DNA from: Symbiodinium sp. CCMP2592
Taxonomy: Eukaryota > Sar > Dinophyceae > Suessiales > Symbiodiniaceae
Assembly: GCA_905221615.1 (NCBI GenBank)
Contig: CAJNDT010001237.1
Span: 1 to 64,000, forward strand
Length of the DNA: 64,000 nt
Reading direction: 5' to 3'
Every line of letters begins with the position of its first letter. Position 1 is the stretch's first letter. Position numbers and translations under genes: made by a program. Shown here piece by piece: positions 45,781-57,230 of the stretch. Below the pieces are notes generated by a model. The model made no database searches. It had not been told where the DNA came from and saw only the letters and a program-made list of their open reading frames with translations.

Positions 45781-46775
45781 GACGTATAGAAACAGGAGTC
45801 ACAACAGGCATTGTGGAGGGAAAGCTATACCAAGCAGTCTGACCTTCGTCGTCGCGGAAAGGCCCATAGACACATATCCTAAAGCCTAAACCGTCGACCT
45901 GAGGCATTCTCTATTCTGTGTTGTAGACCTGAAATCCTGGAACCCTAGCCTCTTCCTTAAACCCTAAGCCTTCCAACCCTGAAACCTTAAACCCCCTAAC
46001 CCCAAACCCTACACCCCAGGACAGCGACTTGAAGCAGCGCGGCATCTACAGCATCGGAGGCTTTCTCAAGCGTGCGAAGGAGCTCCGGGTCTTATGGACT
46101 CCGCCCTACCTTTCGAGGATGCCGGAACCTGAGCTCTTTCTCGGTTTCCTTTTAAGGGATACTCTTTATGGGATCCTTTGCAGGTATTAGCAACTCATAT
46201 GGTTTCCTTGTAAGGGATCCTTGAAGGGAGGGAGGCCTCTGAGACATTTAGAGTTCCCCTTTACTGGGCTTAAGAGGATTTGATCTTCGATTATCCTTAA
46301 AGGAACGTAGTTTGAGTTACCACGATGGGGGTCTACAGTATCTAACATGGCTACCGTTTTATGCTAACTTAGGTTAAGTGCCGAAACAAGAACCCAGCTT
46401 TACACTTCGTTTCTAAGGGATCCTCCAGAGGGTGATTGTGAGGAATACTACAACATGCATGATTCTCAGGGTTATTACATCTTCGCTTTTCTCCTAACAA
46501 GGGAGAGGGAGCTATAAGTTATAAGGGACTCTTGACGTCTTCATGCCTTTCTAGGTTCCTGCGTAGTACCCTTTGCTCTTTTCATTTTGCGCTCCCTTAT
46601 GAAAACCGCATGGTAGGAAGAAGGGTACGCTTATTATAAAGGGGCTACTCAGGAACCTAGCTTTCGAGACTGCCGCAGAAGGGCGCTTCTAGCTTTTTCG
46701 GAAGGGGCCTTTCAGCTGCCATCTTGAGAGAGTGGGGTTCGAGGCCTCAAGGCTTTGCAGCATTTAAAGGTTTCG
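45781..46775. other. Non-coding, CCCTAAA tract and family H remnant
   Basis: A CCCTAAAC telomere-like tract lies at 45945-46015. TTAAGGGATCC phrases and a family H half element occupy 46140-46400. Confidence 0.4.
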
Positions 46776-46874
46776 TAGGACTTAGTAACTAGGGCTACAA
46801 ATAGGATAACTATACTTAGAACCCCAATTAGGATACTTATAACCTTACTTGCTAAGTCCCCTGACCCTTCAAGT
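46776..46874. mobile_element. MITE-like element, family D
   Basis: Shows GTAGGACTTAGTAACTAGGG at the left and CTTGCTAAGTCCCCTGACCC at the right, inverted, with GATAACTATACTTAGAACCCC inside. Confidence 0.7.
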
Positions 46875-46879
46875 AGGGC

Positions 46880-47050
46880 TTAGGACTTTAGGGGTATCTG
46901 ATGGTAGGTGGGTTAAGGGGTCTATGATGGTATGTGGGTTTAGGGGTATATGGTGGTAAATGGGCTTAGGAGTTTATACTGGTATATGGGTTTGGGTGCA
47001 TATCATGGTGTGTGGGTTCAGGGGTCTTTGGGTTTAGGGGTTTATCGGTG
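46880..47050. repeat. GGTATATGGGTTTAGG minisatellite-like tract
   Basis: Units of about 30 bases containing ATGGTGGTAxxTGGGTTTAGGGGT recur, a mixture of telomere-like and TATGG phrases. Confidence 0.6.
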
Positions 47051-48300
47051 CTGGTTTGCTCGTCTCATCCAGTCAGCCTACAGGACAGAAGGAGACTCCC
47101 TGACATGTCGAGCCTCAACCCGCGAACGGTCAATATTCTTATGGCATCTTTAAGCATGCAACGCTATGCTATTGTAGACTATGGCCTATTCATAGCATAC
47201 TGCAGCATCGTGCAGCATTCTTCTTGTATGTCGAGGAGCCAGGGACCCTTAAGCCCTAAACTACTGGGTTCTTGTTAAGGAACTTAAATTCATGTACCAT
47301 AGTGAAGAAACCATAGTATTTGCTGTAGGTCCTTATTATGGTAACTCAAAGAACCCCTCAACTACTACTGAAATTGGAACTGGAAAAATCCCAATTTTAT
47401 ATTACTACTACCCTAGGTGGTGCATCTTCGAGCTCGCGGCGTATCGGAAGGCCAACCCCGCTGGAAGAATCACGCTGGCACCCGACACTCCGGCTGATTG
47501 CTTAGGGCTTAGGAATCTTAGACTTCGAGGTGTAACCACGGGGGCGTGCCGCACTAATTTTGGGACCTACAAAGGGACCGTAGTTTAGAGAACTAGCCCG
47601 AGGACTGCTGCTATTGCAACGACGACTAGCAGTGACAACAAGAAAGGGGGTGTCCTTGCCATCGTAGTATTCTCACGACTTGTAGTTTCACTTTACGTTA
47701 TCTTTCGCCCTTTAAAACGCCAGCGGCACTGCAAGCCACATTAGCAGAAGACAACAGTAGTTCAAGAAATACAACCTTCTTTACCATTGCCATTATCGAC
47801 CGCCTTTCCAGGAAGCCTATTCTAATTGTTAAGGCCCCTCTTGTCGGGGTTGCAGGCCGCCAGTCTTTTCGTGTGTAGATCTTGGTGCCGCATAGCGCAT
47901 AGGCTGTTCAGATTTAGGATTAGTGCTTGCAGGGTTTAAGTTGCAGTTCAGGGTTTAGGGCGTATAGAGTCGAATTTGGACTTTCGGGTTTATGGGGTTT
48001 CTCGGGTCAGATCAGGGTAAGGTCACACCTGACCGCAAGAAGCAGACATCACCCGGAGTTGCACGTGAAACTTGCGCTGTCATGACGGAAGGGCCGAAAA
48101 TGAGGGGCCTTAGCCGAATAAGAAGCCTGAGCAGTTGCCCACATTATTCCCGAGGGTCGCTTGTTGTGACTAGACTTGATTTAACCCACCCGAACGACAT
48201 TCTAATCACCAAGGCCCCTAAAGGAACCCTTGAAGGAAGCCTCTTCTAATCATGAAGGCCCTTTCCTTTCATGCTACAGTTCCGTCCTGGGATAACCTGA
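47051..48300. other. No supported gene; family H and telomere-like remnants
   Basis: A family H half element is at 47264-47360 and GGTTTAGGGC at 47950. Open frames at 47292-47588 and 47992-48249 lack features. Confidence 0.3.
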
Positions 48301-48380
48301 TAGTAGAGCAGGTAACCTTTAGCCTGTTTGGTACTATAACCCCTACATAATCCCAGTAACCCCTACATAGTCCCAGTATA
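48301..48380. mobile_element. Family C element, truncated
   Basis: TAGTAGAGCAGGTAACCTTTAGCC matches the family C left end; the right end is replaced by repeated AATCCCAGTA phrases. Confidence 0.5.
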
Positions 48381-48920
48381 CTCCCAAAGATTAGCAATGT
48401 AATTCCCAAGGATACTGAACCAATAGGATTGCCTGTATCATTTCTTGGGGATGTCTTGTTAATTTGTTATACTTCATTGAGTCAGGGTGTATTTTACTAT
48501 GCTATAGGATGCCATAATAAACCTATGTTACAATGTATACCCAGAATGTTATTTCAAACATTCTGGCCCTTGTAAAGCACAGTCGAACCCAAGATCTTCA
48601 TCGAGCACTCTGTCCACCTCGTGGCTGTATCGCTGTGGGGATGCTTGATTGAACTGCGAGAACGACGCTCATTTAGGGTTTAGGGTCTGGGGGAAGTCTT
48701 CAAGAGCTTAGTGAATCTGAGTGGACTCGAGGTGGTTTGCGGGTTTCAGCTTATTTTTGCGGGGACAATACCATAACTGCAATCTAACTACACTACCGCT
48801 AGACTATATCTACACTGCATCTGCATTGTAACTCTACTTTAGATATGTTCGAGTTATACACTAGCTGTGCTAGAACTATGCGATAACTTTACTTCAAATT
48901 AGCTCTACTATATCTGTAAG

Positions 48921-49178
48921 AAGCTGCCCAAGCTGTCATGGTGGTCATCCCTTGTCCTGGATGCTGCCGGGCTGCTTGCTTTTGGTTGTCATGTTCTGTG
49001 TCCCTCAACAGTCCTCGATAAAGCGCTTCGTCAGAGAATGACTTTGCATAGGCATGGTCCAAAGGCGGTCAATCAACAGTTCGCCACTTGTCTCGTGCAA
49101 AATACCGCGCCATGTTTCACATGCCTGTCAGTGACCCCCGGTAGTACACCCCAGAGTCCAGAGGGGACCTTGGGGTGA
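48921..49178 (+). CDS. Candidate 3'-terminal exon, 85 codons
   Basis: Following ATCTGTAAG the frame reads KLPKLSWWSSLVLDAAGLLA, then CHVLCPSTVLDKALRQRM, HGPKAVNQQFATCLVQ and a Ser/Pro/Thr-rich tail, to TGA 49176-49178. It is one of the longest exon-like open frames in the right part of the window. It lacks an internal early ATG, consistent with being an internal-to-terminal exon. No family recognised. Confidence 0.42.
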   Translation, partial: KLPKLSWWSSLVLDAAGLLAFGCHVLCPSTVLDKALRQRMTLHRHGPKAVNQQFATCLVQNTAPCFTCLSVTPGSTPQSPEGTLG

Positions 49179-49289
49179 TTTTCATGTTGAGGCTGCTGAA
49201 GGCGTCTCCTCGCCCTATGTTGTAAAGTCTATATACCATCTGCTACATACTCTGTACTGTGGGTTCAGTAGATGCTTTAAGCAGGCGTA

Positions 49290-49345
49290 CATACATAAAT
49301 ACATACATATATCTATATCTATATCTATATCTATATATATATACA
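49290..49345. repeat. CATA / TATATC microsatellite
   Basis: CATACATA followed by CTATATCTATAT and TA repeats. Confidence 0.85.
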
Positions 49346-49534
49346 AGCGCGTTTACATATAGAAAGACTAGCCCTTAAACCTGAAACCCTGAGCCCTTAA
49401 AACCAGAAAACCCTGAAGCCCTTAAACCTTAAACTCTAAGCCCCAAAGCCTAAGATACTGAGGCTGTGTTATTTGCTACTGGGGGGCCTTGGCCTTCGAT
49501 CTGGCTGTCCCTGGGAAGAGCTAAAATTCGTTTA

Positions 49535-49860
49535 AGAGGTTAGGGTTATTTTTTTTAAGAGTTTAGGGTTATTTTTTTTTTAAGAGTTTAGGGTTTTAAG
49601 GGGTTTAGGGTTCGAGGTTTAGGGGTTCGGAGTTAAGGATTTCAGGGTTTAGAGTTTGGGGTTTATGGGTTTAGGGTTTTGGGGTCGGGGTTCAGGGTTC
49701 AAGGGGCTTAGGGTTTAGGGGTTCCGGGTTTAGGATTTAAGGGTTTTCAGTTTGGGGTTCAGGGTTTAGGGATTTAGGGTGTAGGGGTCAGGGGTTTAAG
49801 GTTTAAGGAATCTTCCCCGGCTGTTGAAGGCTAGGGGTTTAGGGTTTATCAGGGTTGTTC
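49535..49860. repeat. Degenerate TTTAGGG telomere-type tract
   Basis: About 300 bases of GGGTTTAGGG variants (GGGTTCAGGG, GGGTTTAAGG) in the G-rich orientation, opposite to the tract at 31615. The longest such tract in the window. Confidence 0.85.
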
Positions 49861-50096
49861 ATGGGGCTTCGTGGGTTCTTGTAAGAACCAAGTACGGTTA
49901 CGAAGCTGAATTGGTTGACCGGCATCGCCAGCAGCATAGTAAGGTCGCTTCGGATAAACGGTGATGTCCAGGTCCGGAGGTGTAGCTGGAAACTAGGTCG
50001 GTGAAGACAATTCCCCAGGCCACGAGTCACGGGTTTTAGGGTTTAGGTTTTAGGGTGGGTTTCGGGGTCTGGGGGTTCAGTGTTTGCATATTGCAG

Positions 50097-50311
50097 GAAC
50101 TCTACGGCTATATCGTCGGTCTCTTGCTCCCGCTGGGCATTGCGCTTCTCCCGGTGGCATGCATCTTCGCTCTGTTTTACTGCGCAGCTTTCGTGGCTCG
50201 GTCCTCCGTTGCAGCATTGATAGTGGAGAGCCAAGGCATCGTCCACGGCCTTCGATATTTCTTCTGTGCCAAGCTGCTGGGTCTTTCTGAATTCAGCTCC
50301 TGTCATTTCAG
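50097..50311 (+). CDS. Candidate internal exon with transmembrane helices
   Basis: Acceptor TTTGCATATTGCAG and donor CATTTCAG|GTAAAA bound 215 nt. The frame reads ELYGYIVGLLLPLGIALL, PVACIFALFYCAAFVAR, then SSVAALIVESQGIVHG. A long hydrophobic region could hold one or two membrane spans. No family assigned. Confidence 0.45.
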
Positions 50312-50922
50312 GTAAAAAGAGGCTTTAGGGGGATGAAAGGAAGATGAGATCGACAGAAATTTACCTCGCTACAATAGCAACCGCATTTTTCCACGAATAC
50401 CATACAATTGCAAGGCCAACCAGAAGCACTGCTCGAACACCCTTCACCCTAAACCCTAAATAAGCGTTATTAATGTCTTATACTAATACGATATTGGACT
50501 TGTATTTATTACATGTTGAATTCGATGAGGGTTCGCTCAGAGCGAGTTCTTGCCAAGGGGAAGCAGCCAACACGGTGGGACAGCAGGTGCGAGAGCCGAG
50601 AACGCGACGCAGGCAAACCCGTCCACAGAGTGAACCAAGACGCCCGTGAAAGTGCTGAAGCCTGATGTTGAACAAGTGCGGAACCTTGTTTAACAAACTC
50701 GTGGAAGCTACAAGTAACACTGTTATTCCCGTTCAAGTCCCTCTATAAACCACATTCTACCTTTCCCAAAGCCCTGTTTCGAGCACTTCGGCCCCTAAGT
50801 CATGGAAGCACCTGGCATCTCGCTTAGTAACAGTTGGATAATATTCGTAATATAGATGCACTAGGCCGTAGACCTATTATAGACTGTTACTGTATGGGGG
50901 CAGTATCCAACATCTTGCAAAA

Positions 50923-51011
50923 GAGCTCAGAAAAAAGGCATCGCCTCTTTCGTGAGTTGCTTTAAGTTTAAAGCAATTCACGACGAGCTCAAAACAAGGC
51001 ATCGCCTCTTT
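50923..51011. repeat. Hairpin flanked by about 27-bp direct repeats
   Basis: GAGCTCAGAAAAAAGGCATCGCCTCTTT (split over 50923-50950) recurs as GAGCTCAAAACAAGGCATCG... at 50985-51011. Between them CGTGAGTTGCTTTAAG and TTTAAAGCAATTCACG form a near-perfect 32-nt palindrome (50951-50982). Confidence 0.85.
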
Positions 51012-51688
51012 GAAGACCTGCGGCGGTTCAAGCTCGAGTCCGCTGAATGCTCGGAGGATCCTCGACCATCCTCGGCCCCAAGGTTCTGGTTGGGTTCCCT
51101 TTAAAGGATTCCTTTAAGGGTTCCGTTTAAAGGGGTCATAGTATATAAGGATTATTATAAGGGCGACGATAGGGGTTTAGTACAGGGGCCTAAATAATTA
51201 CAAATACCATTTTGAGGGCTCCTTATTGTAGTTGTAGTAGAATATACTTCAAAACCCTATTCTATCTAGACTCGTGCTCCTTTAAAGGGTTCCGTTAATA
51301 TAGGAGTTTAGAGAAGGCGCGGGCATCTAGGGTTACTGGGCTTCGCGTTTAGGGGCAGAGTTTCACTTTAGTGGTCTCCGGCATTTGGGACTTCAGGGCT
51401 CGAAGCCGCGAGCTTCGTTTATAAGTAGGGATATGCTTGGGGTAACTCCATTTAGGGTACTTATAACTTTACTTATAACCTACTACACTTTACTATAATT
51501 TATATACCACGTAACTCTACTTATAACCTACTTACTAAGTCCCCTGCCCCTCCAAGCAAGAGCTTCAAGCACATTGGACCCAAGGATTTCGAACCTGGGA
51601 CAAGGGGGTTGGGGATCAGGGTTTAAGCGTCTCGAATCCTGGGAGTTTGAGGGTCCTCTGCCGCGTTTATCCGTGTTTGGCGCTGGTG
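51012..51688. other. Non-coding; family B and D fragments
   Basis: AGGGGCCTAAATAATTACAAATACC at 51184 is a family B left end. The 51420-51550 stretch resembles a rearranged family D. Confidence 0.4.
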
Positions 51689-51778
51689 CTGCGGTGGTGG
51701 TGGTGGCGGCGGCGGTGGTGGTGGTCGCGGTAACAGCGTTTCGTAGTAGGAGGAGGAGGAGGAGGCGGAGGAGGACAG
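51689..51778. repeat. GGT/GGC and AGG triplet microsatellite
   Basis: GGT/GGC triplets, a short unique stretch, then AGG triplets. Confidence 0.85.
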
Positions 51779-51909
51779 GAGCAGGATCAGTAGTCGTCGC
51801 CGTCATCCTCACGAGAGGCGGAGTTGAAGTCAGAGTAGAAGTTGCCCGTTTACTACCACCGTCCTCTTCGACAAGCCCGCCAACTTGCACTGAAGATCGT
51901 CGAGCCTAA

Positions 51910-53301
51910 TGTTTCGCGTAGTATGGGAGCCTTTTAACCAGAGGCCTTTAATGACATGGGCTTCTCAGGGTTTCCCAATTCTTGTATCAGGGCCCCGGTG
52001 ATTAGAGTAGAGTTTCGGATGAATTAGAGACTACTTGTGCAGAAGGGCCGATAGAGGGATTTACATTTAGTAACTATGCTTTTGCAACTTGTTCAACCTT
52101 TTCAGTAAGTGTCGCTGCTTCATTGTTTCGGTATGTCTCGGTCATGAGGGCCTCCTACGCTCGATGGCAACAGAAGCTTGGATCATACTTGTCCCCCAAG
52201 GCGACAAGGGAAACTCCCTGCAGGACTCGACTCAGTGCCGAGCACCCTGCAAGGAGCCATTGCAAAAGGAATATAGCACGAACAACCCTAATCCGTAAGC
52301 CTTACTCCTTAATTCATCAAGCCCGAAACCGAGGAGTTTGACGCAGTGTTTGTCCACACAGCGATTCAATCCTGGCACTTGGACGTTTAGTAGCGGGCTG
52401 AACTCTTCTTGGAGGATTAGGTGACTTAGTAAGTAAGACTAGGGGGTTGTATAGGACTGCTTTCAGGGTTCTTCATGGGTTCAGAGCTAGGGGACTTGGT
52501 AAGGCAGCAGAACTTTATTGGGGTTCATAGCTAGTTATACGTAGAGCTACCGTATTTATCAACCCAGTGACTAAGTTCTGTGATCCTTTAAGTGAGGTGT
52601 CGCGTACTATAGTACTGTATATTGTATCATGCGATACTATACGAATACTACACTACATACTAGGCTTTACTAGAGTATAGTAGAGTAGAATGCAATAAAG
52701 TATACCAGAGTGCTACACCTGGCTTTAGGGTCCTGACACCCTGGAAACCGCGGATGTGGTCTTTGAGGTTCCTCGTGTTTGAGGCTTTGCGATCGAAGCC
52801 ACCTAAGTTCGAAAGCCCGCCGAAGCTACTGCAGCTACTGCGCAGCGAGATTCCACTTGTATAGCTCAGTATACGCTATAATGTAGCACAGTGGTGTGTA
52901 GTAATTAAATGCTCAACCCTACTTAAGCGCAAAAACCCAACACAAGCCAAGGTATGGAAACCCCTGAACCCCTAAACCCGAAGCCTCAGGCCCAGAGTTA
53001 GGGGTCGTATTCTAACTTCAGGTATACTCCTTAATTAAGGGGTTTTGGAGTCTCTGGGAACCCCAACCACTAACCGTTGGGAATGGAGGAATGGGATACA
53101 ATCTACTATTACTACCAGTCTTCCATGCCCGACAATCCCAAGGTAAGGTAGTGGAGTTTCCGGGGAGCCAAGGTATGGAAGTACGGCAGCCTTTGAGCAC
53201 TTCGTCCAGGAGACCCTTGTGCAGGAGATCCCTGAGGCGACTACTTACGCAAAGGATCGTGGGACTTGGATCTAGAAGAGATCTATAAGGGGCTTGAAGG
53301 G
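51910..53301. other. No supported gene
   Basis: Contains a rearranged family D region (52420-52595), a TATAGTAC palindromic tract (52610-52720), and a diverged GGAATGG element (about 53070-53135). Confidence 0.35.
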
Positions 53302-53423
53302 TACTTAGAGGATCATGGGACTTAGTAACTAGGGTTAAAGATAAGCTAACTAGACTCATAATTACTCATAACCCCAGTTAGGGGACTTATAACCTTACTT
53401 ACTCAGCCCCTGATCTTCCAAGT
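53302..53423. mobile_element. MITE-like element, family D
   Basis: Left ACTTAGAGGATCATGGGACTTAGTAAC, split here as ACTTAGAGGATCATGGGAC and TTAGTAAC; right ACTCAGCCCCTGATCTTCCAAGT. The ends are inverted repeats of about 25 bases. A truncated relative follows at 53531-53615. Confidence 0.7.
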
Positions 53424-53639
53424 ATGATGATATTAGTAAAGCCTGCAGTATAGTGATCGTATAGTAGAGTACAGTATAACATAGTCAAGTATACTATAGT
53501 ATAATAGAACAGAAGATAGGAAATGTACCTGACTTAAACGATCATGGGACTTAGTAACTAGTGTTAAAAAATGAGGCAACTATACTTATAATTACGTTCA
53601 AACCCCAATTAGGGTAAGGGAGAGGCGACTTAGGGTAGG

Positions 53640-53815
53640 AGGGGTTTATATAGGGTTCTCGGGTTTAGGGGTTTGGGGGTTTTCGGATTCAAGAGATCCC
53701 TCAGGCGACGAGGTACGGCTTTTTGGGGTTGAGGGTACGGGTTTGGGGCTTTAGGGATTTAGGGGTCAGGGGTTTAGGATTCAAGGGGTTTAGTGGCTTA
53801 GGGGTAAGGGTGGTA
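53640..53815. repeat. Degenerate TTTAGGG tract
   Basis: GGGTTTAGGGG and GGGTTTGGGG variants in the G-rich orientation. Confidence 0.7.
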
Positions 53816-54199
53816 CGCAGGCTGTTCGGATATGTTCGACTTTCCTCTATTTGCGAGTTTTTCTGTGACTGTATGGTGCCAACAGAGGTGACAATCTCCC
53901 CTGGCTACTGCCTCCTCCTGGCGACGATAACGGCAACATGCCTCGAATTTCTCCAGAATAGACTTTCAGGAAGGCTTGATGGGCTGGGTGATGGTTTTGC
54001 AGGCGGATTCCTGGATTTGAAAGCTGACCTGTGCAATCTGGAAACGCAAAGCCTGAAAGCTTCAATTAGATCCAGGATGAGTTTGGGCTTTTTTGGTACT
54101 GGAGTATCCTCACGTGCGGACGCGTAAAGTGCAAAGGGATTGTTTATACTTGCTGCTCAAGGTCAGAACTCATAGCTTCTGGACAGAGGTATTATAAAA

Positions 54200-54290
54200 C
54201 TATAGGGGCCTCAATAATTACCTATACTATTTTGGTGGCTCCTTATTATAACTATCGTATAATGGGCCCCAAAACCTTGTTCCAATGACT
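54200..54290. mobile_element. MITE-like element, family B
   Basis: Begins CTATAGGGGCCTCAATAATTACC; interior GGCTCCTTATTATAACTATCGTATAATGGGCCCC is shared with 55517 and 58281. Confidence 0.65.
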
Positions 54291-54377
54291 ATGGCTGCTA
54301 CATCATGGTACCCTTCTAGTAACACTTAGAGACCCCCTTTAACTGAACCCCTATTCTCATGATTAAGGCCCCTATAT

Positions 54378-54478
54378 GGGAGTTTCCGAAAATAGGGGAC
54401 CCTAATATAGTACCATAAATAGTAGGATCCCTATTATAAGGACCCCATAATAAGGTCCCCTAAATTTCGGAAACTCCC
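54378..54478. mobile_element. MITE-like element, family A
   Basis: GGGAGTTTCCGAAAATAGGGG and AATTTCGGAAACTCCC are inverted ends; the interior ATCCCTATTATAAGGACCCC is conserved. Confidence 0.85.
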
Positions 54479-54607
54479 ATAGGAATCTCCTTGGCAGCTG
54501 GCTCAGTGCCCTGAACTTGGCAGCCTCTGCCCGCGGCTCTAAGCGACCTGATCTGGGAACCTTTACTGTACAATACTCTAGAGAATACCATAGTATACTA
54601 TACCTAC

Positions 54608-54708
54608 GGTTGATGATATATTTGCGGCATTACCTTAAGGACCCTAAACTGTGGGAATTTTGGTATATTCCCTATTATGGGTACATTGGGATTTGTATCA
54701 TCAACTAT
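54608..54708. mobile_element. MITE-like hairpin element, GGTTGATGATA family, second copy
   Basis: GGTTGATGATATATTTG at the left and ATTTGTATCATCAAC at the right are inverted. The interior CATTACCTTAAGGACCCTAAA matches the copy at 1013-1110. Confidence 0.7.
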
Positions 54709-55516
54709 CGTACACTATACTACAAGGCCTACCTTCACCAAAACAGCCCGGGTCCAACGACGGGCTTTTGGGCTGGATCGGGAAGCGGGATCTTGACTGG
54801 CATGCTGTTCAGCTCTTGTGGGAGTAAGCAAAAAAAAGGAACCCTGAAAGCAGTGCGCACGGCAACCCTGATAATACCTATAGTCTCCGTTTTCGGGTTG
54901 CGCTACAGGATCACAATCATAACAATTCTTAGACCATGAAATGGGAACTACAATTGAGACAGTAGGGAGCCCACAAGCCCTAAACCCTTGCGGTTTGAGG
55001 TGACCGGTGCTCTGGAAGAGTGCATGGCTGTGGGGCGGGGTGGAGCACCGATTCACGTAGCTGCATGGCAGCACACCTCGAACCCCTGGTAGGAAGGGTT
55101 TACAGCAGAAGGTCTACTATGAGCATTGCCTCACGGTGCCAGGTGTTGGCCAACCTACTACTAGTATCAGTGATTACATGCAGTAGTACCGACACTACCG
55201 ATAAAGATCGCTGCCAACCACAGTGGTTGAAGCGACGGTAGTGAAAGGTGTTGTCGTGCTTGCAGATATTTATGCTGCGACTGGCATCGGTATGTTTATT
55301 GTTCCGGGTTCGGTTACATGCCAGTTCCTGCTCATGAAGCTGGGTATCCAAGCCGCGTTGCTGTTGGCATAAGCAACAGTCCGAGCAGGACAATTAGCAG
55401 TCCTGACGAGGGCGATGGTATAGTCGCTTGTAGCCGCCGGTAAGAGAGCCACGTCCTCGAGGCGACTTTATTTATCGATCTTTTTCAGGGTGGGAATGTC
55501 AGCAAGGCAGCAACAG

Positions 55517-55614
55517 AGAGACCTAAATAATTACCAATACTATTCTTTAGGGCTCCTCATTATAACTTTACTATGAAGGAGCCCAAAACCTCATTCCAAT
55601 TATTAAGGCCCTTA
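55517..55614. mobile_element. MITE-like element, family B
   Basis: GAGACCTAAATAATTACCAATACTA at the left; CCAATTATTAAGGCCC at the right; a candidate exon begins 23 bases after it. Confidence 0.65.
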
Positions 55615-55636
55615 CATTAGTTCTCGCAAGCTTCAG

Positions 55637-55789
55637 GTCTTGTCCTCTTTGATTGGCCACGTCTATGGCGTGACGCTGTGCTGGGTCATGGTTTGCTTGA
55701 AACTGCTCTACCACCTCTGTGACCGCTTCGCCATGCCGTTCGAGCCAGGCTTATGCAACTACATGCACCTCTGCTTCAGATTCGAATGA
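55637..55789 (+). CDS. Candidate 3'-terminal exon (VLSSLIGHVYGVTLCW...)
   Basis: Acceptor TCGCAAGCTTCAG precedes 50 codons reading VLSSLIGHVYGVTLCWVMVC, LKLLYHLCDRFAMPFEPG and LCNYMHLCFRFE, with TGA at 55787-55789. It has one likely membrane helix and a Cys/Tyr/Phe-rich tail. The composition is very different from the surrounding repeats. No family recognised. Confidence 0.5.
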   Translation, partial: VLSSLIGHVYGVTLCWVMVCLKLLYHLCDRFAMPFEPGLCNYMHLCFRFE

Positions 55790-55892
55790 CGAGAGCGGAG
55801 CATGTCAGCTACGGTGCATTTTGTTTACGGACGGCGATTTGCTTTCAGAAAGCCTACACTGCAGGATACCTGGCTAGTACACTATTACTGCA

Positions 55893-56160
55893 ACTCCTTC
55901 TGCTACTACCACCACCAACACTACCATGATTATCAGTACTTAGGCTAACACGACTACTTAGACTAGTATGGCTACTTTGCCCACTGCCTCCTCCTACTGC
56001 TGCTACTACTACTGCTGCTACTACTACGCCGGACACTACTACTACTACCACCACCACCACCACCACCGCCACTACGACGACTACTACTACTACTGCTACT
56101 ACTACTCCTACTGCTAACTACTGCTACTGCTACCACTATTACTACTTACCGCCACAACTA
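55893..56160. repeat. CTA/CCA/GCT triplet microsatellite
   Basis: Long imperfect ACT, CCA and GCT triplet runs. Val/Ser open frames here are artefacts. Confidence 0.9.
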
Positions 56161-56176
56161 CGACTGCTGCTCTAGC

Positions 56177-56300
56177 CAAGGCGGACCCTTGCGGTGTACG
56201 TCATGGTCGGCCTCACCTTCCTCGCAGGGGCCGTCGTCGGAGAAGTCTCGTACCGATGCTCTGCTTCGGAGTTCTATTCTGAGGGTTTAGGGCTTAGGGT
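56177..56300 (+). CDS. Candidate exon with membrane helix
   Basis: After CTAGCCAAG the frame reads RTLAVYVMVGLTFLAGAVVG then EVSYRCSASEFY before running into a TTTAGGG tract. The end is uncertain. Confidence 0.33.
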
Positions 56301-56416
56301 CTAGGGTTCGGGGGTTTAGGGTTTAGGTGTTTAGGGTCTAGGGTGTGGGGGTTTAGGGTTTAGGGGTCTAGGGTCGAGGGTTTGGGTTTAGGATTTAGGG
56401 TTTGGGTTTGTTAGTT
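56282..56416. repeat. TTTAGGG telomere-type tract
   Basis: GGGTTTAGGG and GGGTCTAGGG units in the G-rich orientation. Confidence 0.85.
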
Positions 56417-56492
56417 AGGGTGCTTTGAGGGGCTCCTAGAAGGGTTCCATCCTGTAGCGACCTGAAAGGTTAGAGCGGGGTATTGGGCTATG

Positions 56493-56619
56493 TTACTTGG
56501 AGGATCAGGGGACTTAGTAAGTATGGTTACAAGTCCCTTCATTGGGGTTATAAGTAATTATAGGTATCGTTACCTTATTTATAGCCCGAGTTACCAAGTC
56601 CCATGATCCTTTAAGTAGG
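56493..56619. mobile_element. MITE-like element, family D
   Basis: Left TTACTTGGAGGATCAGGGGAC; right GTCCCATGATCCTTTAAGTAGG; inverted. The interior holds GGGGTTATAAGTAATTATAGG. Confidence 0.75.
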
Positions 56620-57018
56620 ATATAGTTAGAATAGGGAACCCCAGGGACTAGTATCGGCAACTATTGAAAATCTGGTATGATTACATCCTGAAGAGTTGAG
56701 AGTTGGGTATTGAACCCGAATGCGGATCCGAGTGCATTGAAGCTGAGGATATAGCTTATTGGCCTCTGCAATGTTTGCCGTCTGTACCTCGTTGGCGTGC
56801 GGCTTTGCTTATGGCTGGATCAAAATATGTCCGGGCGGGTGCACGCCGGCTTTTTGCTTGCGGCAGGATCTCCCTCAAACGAGGGCAGAGACCACGCCAC
56901 ATCAGATTCCTCATGTGACATAGCTTTCCCCTCCCCTTTCACTCAGTGCTGTCAAAGACCTGAGTCTCGGGTGTAGGTTTTCCCCACAGCATGGAATGCT
57001 GCAACATCAAGCGAGACC

Positions 57019-57230
57019 ATGGCCGTCGGTCAAGGCCCGCATTTAGACTTCAATGCATCTATGGACGAATCACTGTCCACTTCGTTGTTTGGCAGACGCT
57101 GGATGACTGCAGCCGCTTCGAAATCAGTGGCAAGTCTGCCGGTTTCACTACCTGAAATGCCGGAATCGCGAAACCCCCCCCCCCCCCGACCACGACTGCG
57201 CCCCGTAAACTGTTGCAAGCCCAGACGTCC
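57019..57230 (+). CDS. Weak candidate first exon or small ORF
   Basis: An ATG in good context (GAGACCATGG) opens MAVGQGPHLDFNASMDESLS, then FGRRWMTAAASKSVASLPVS, ending in a poly-Pro run encoded by a C homopolymer (57174-57187). The reverse strand is also open and protein-like, so the strand is uncertain. Confidence 0.22.
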
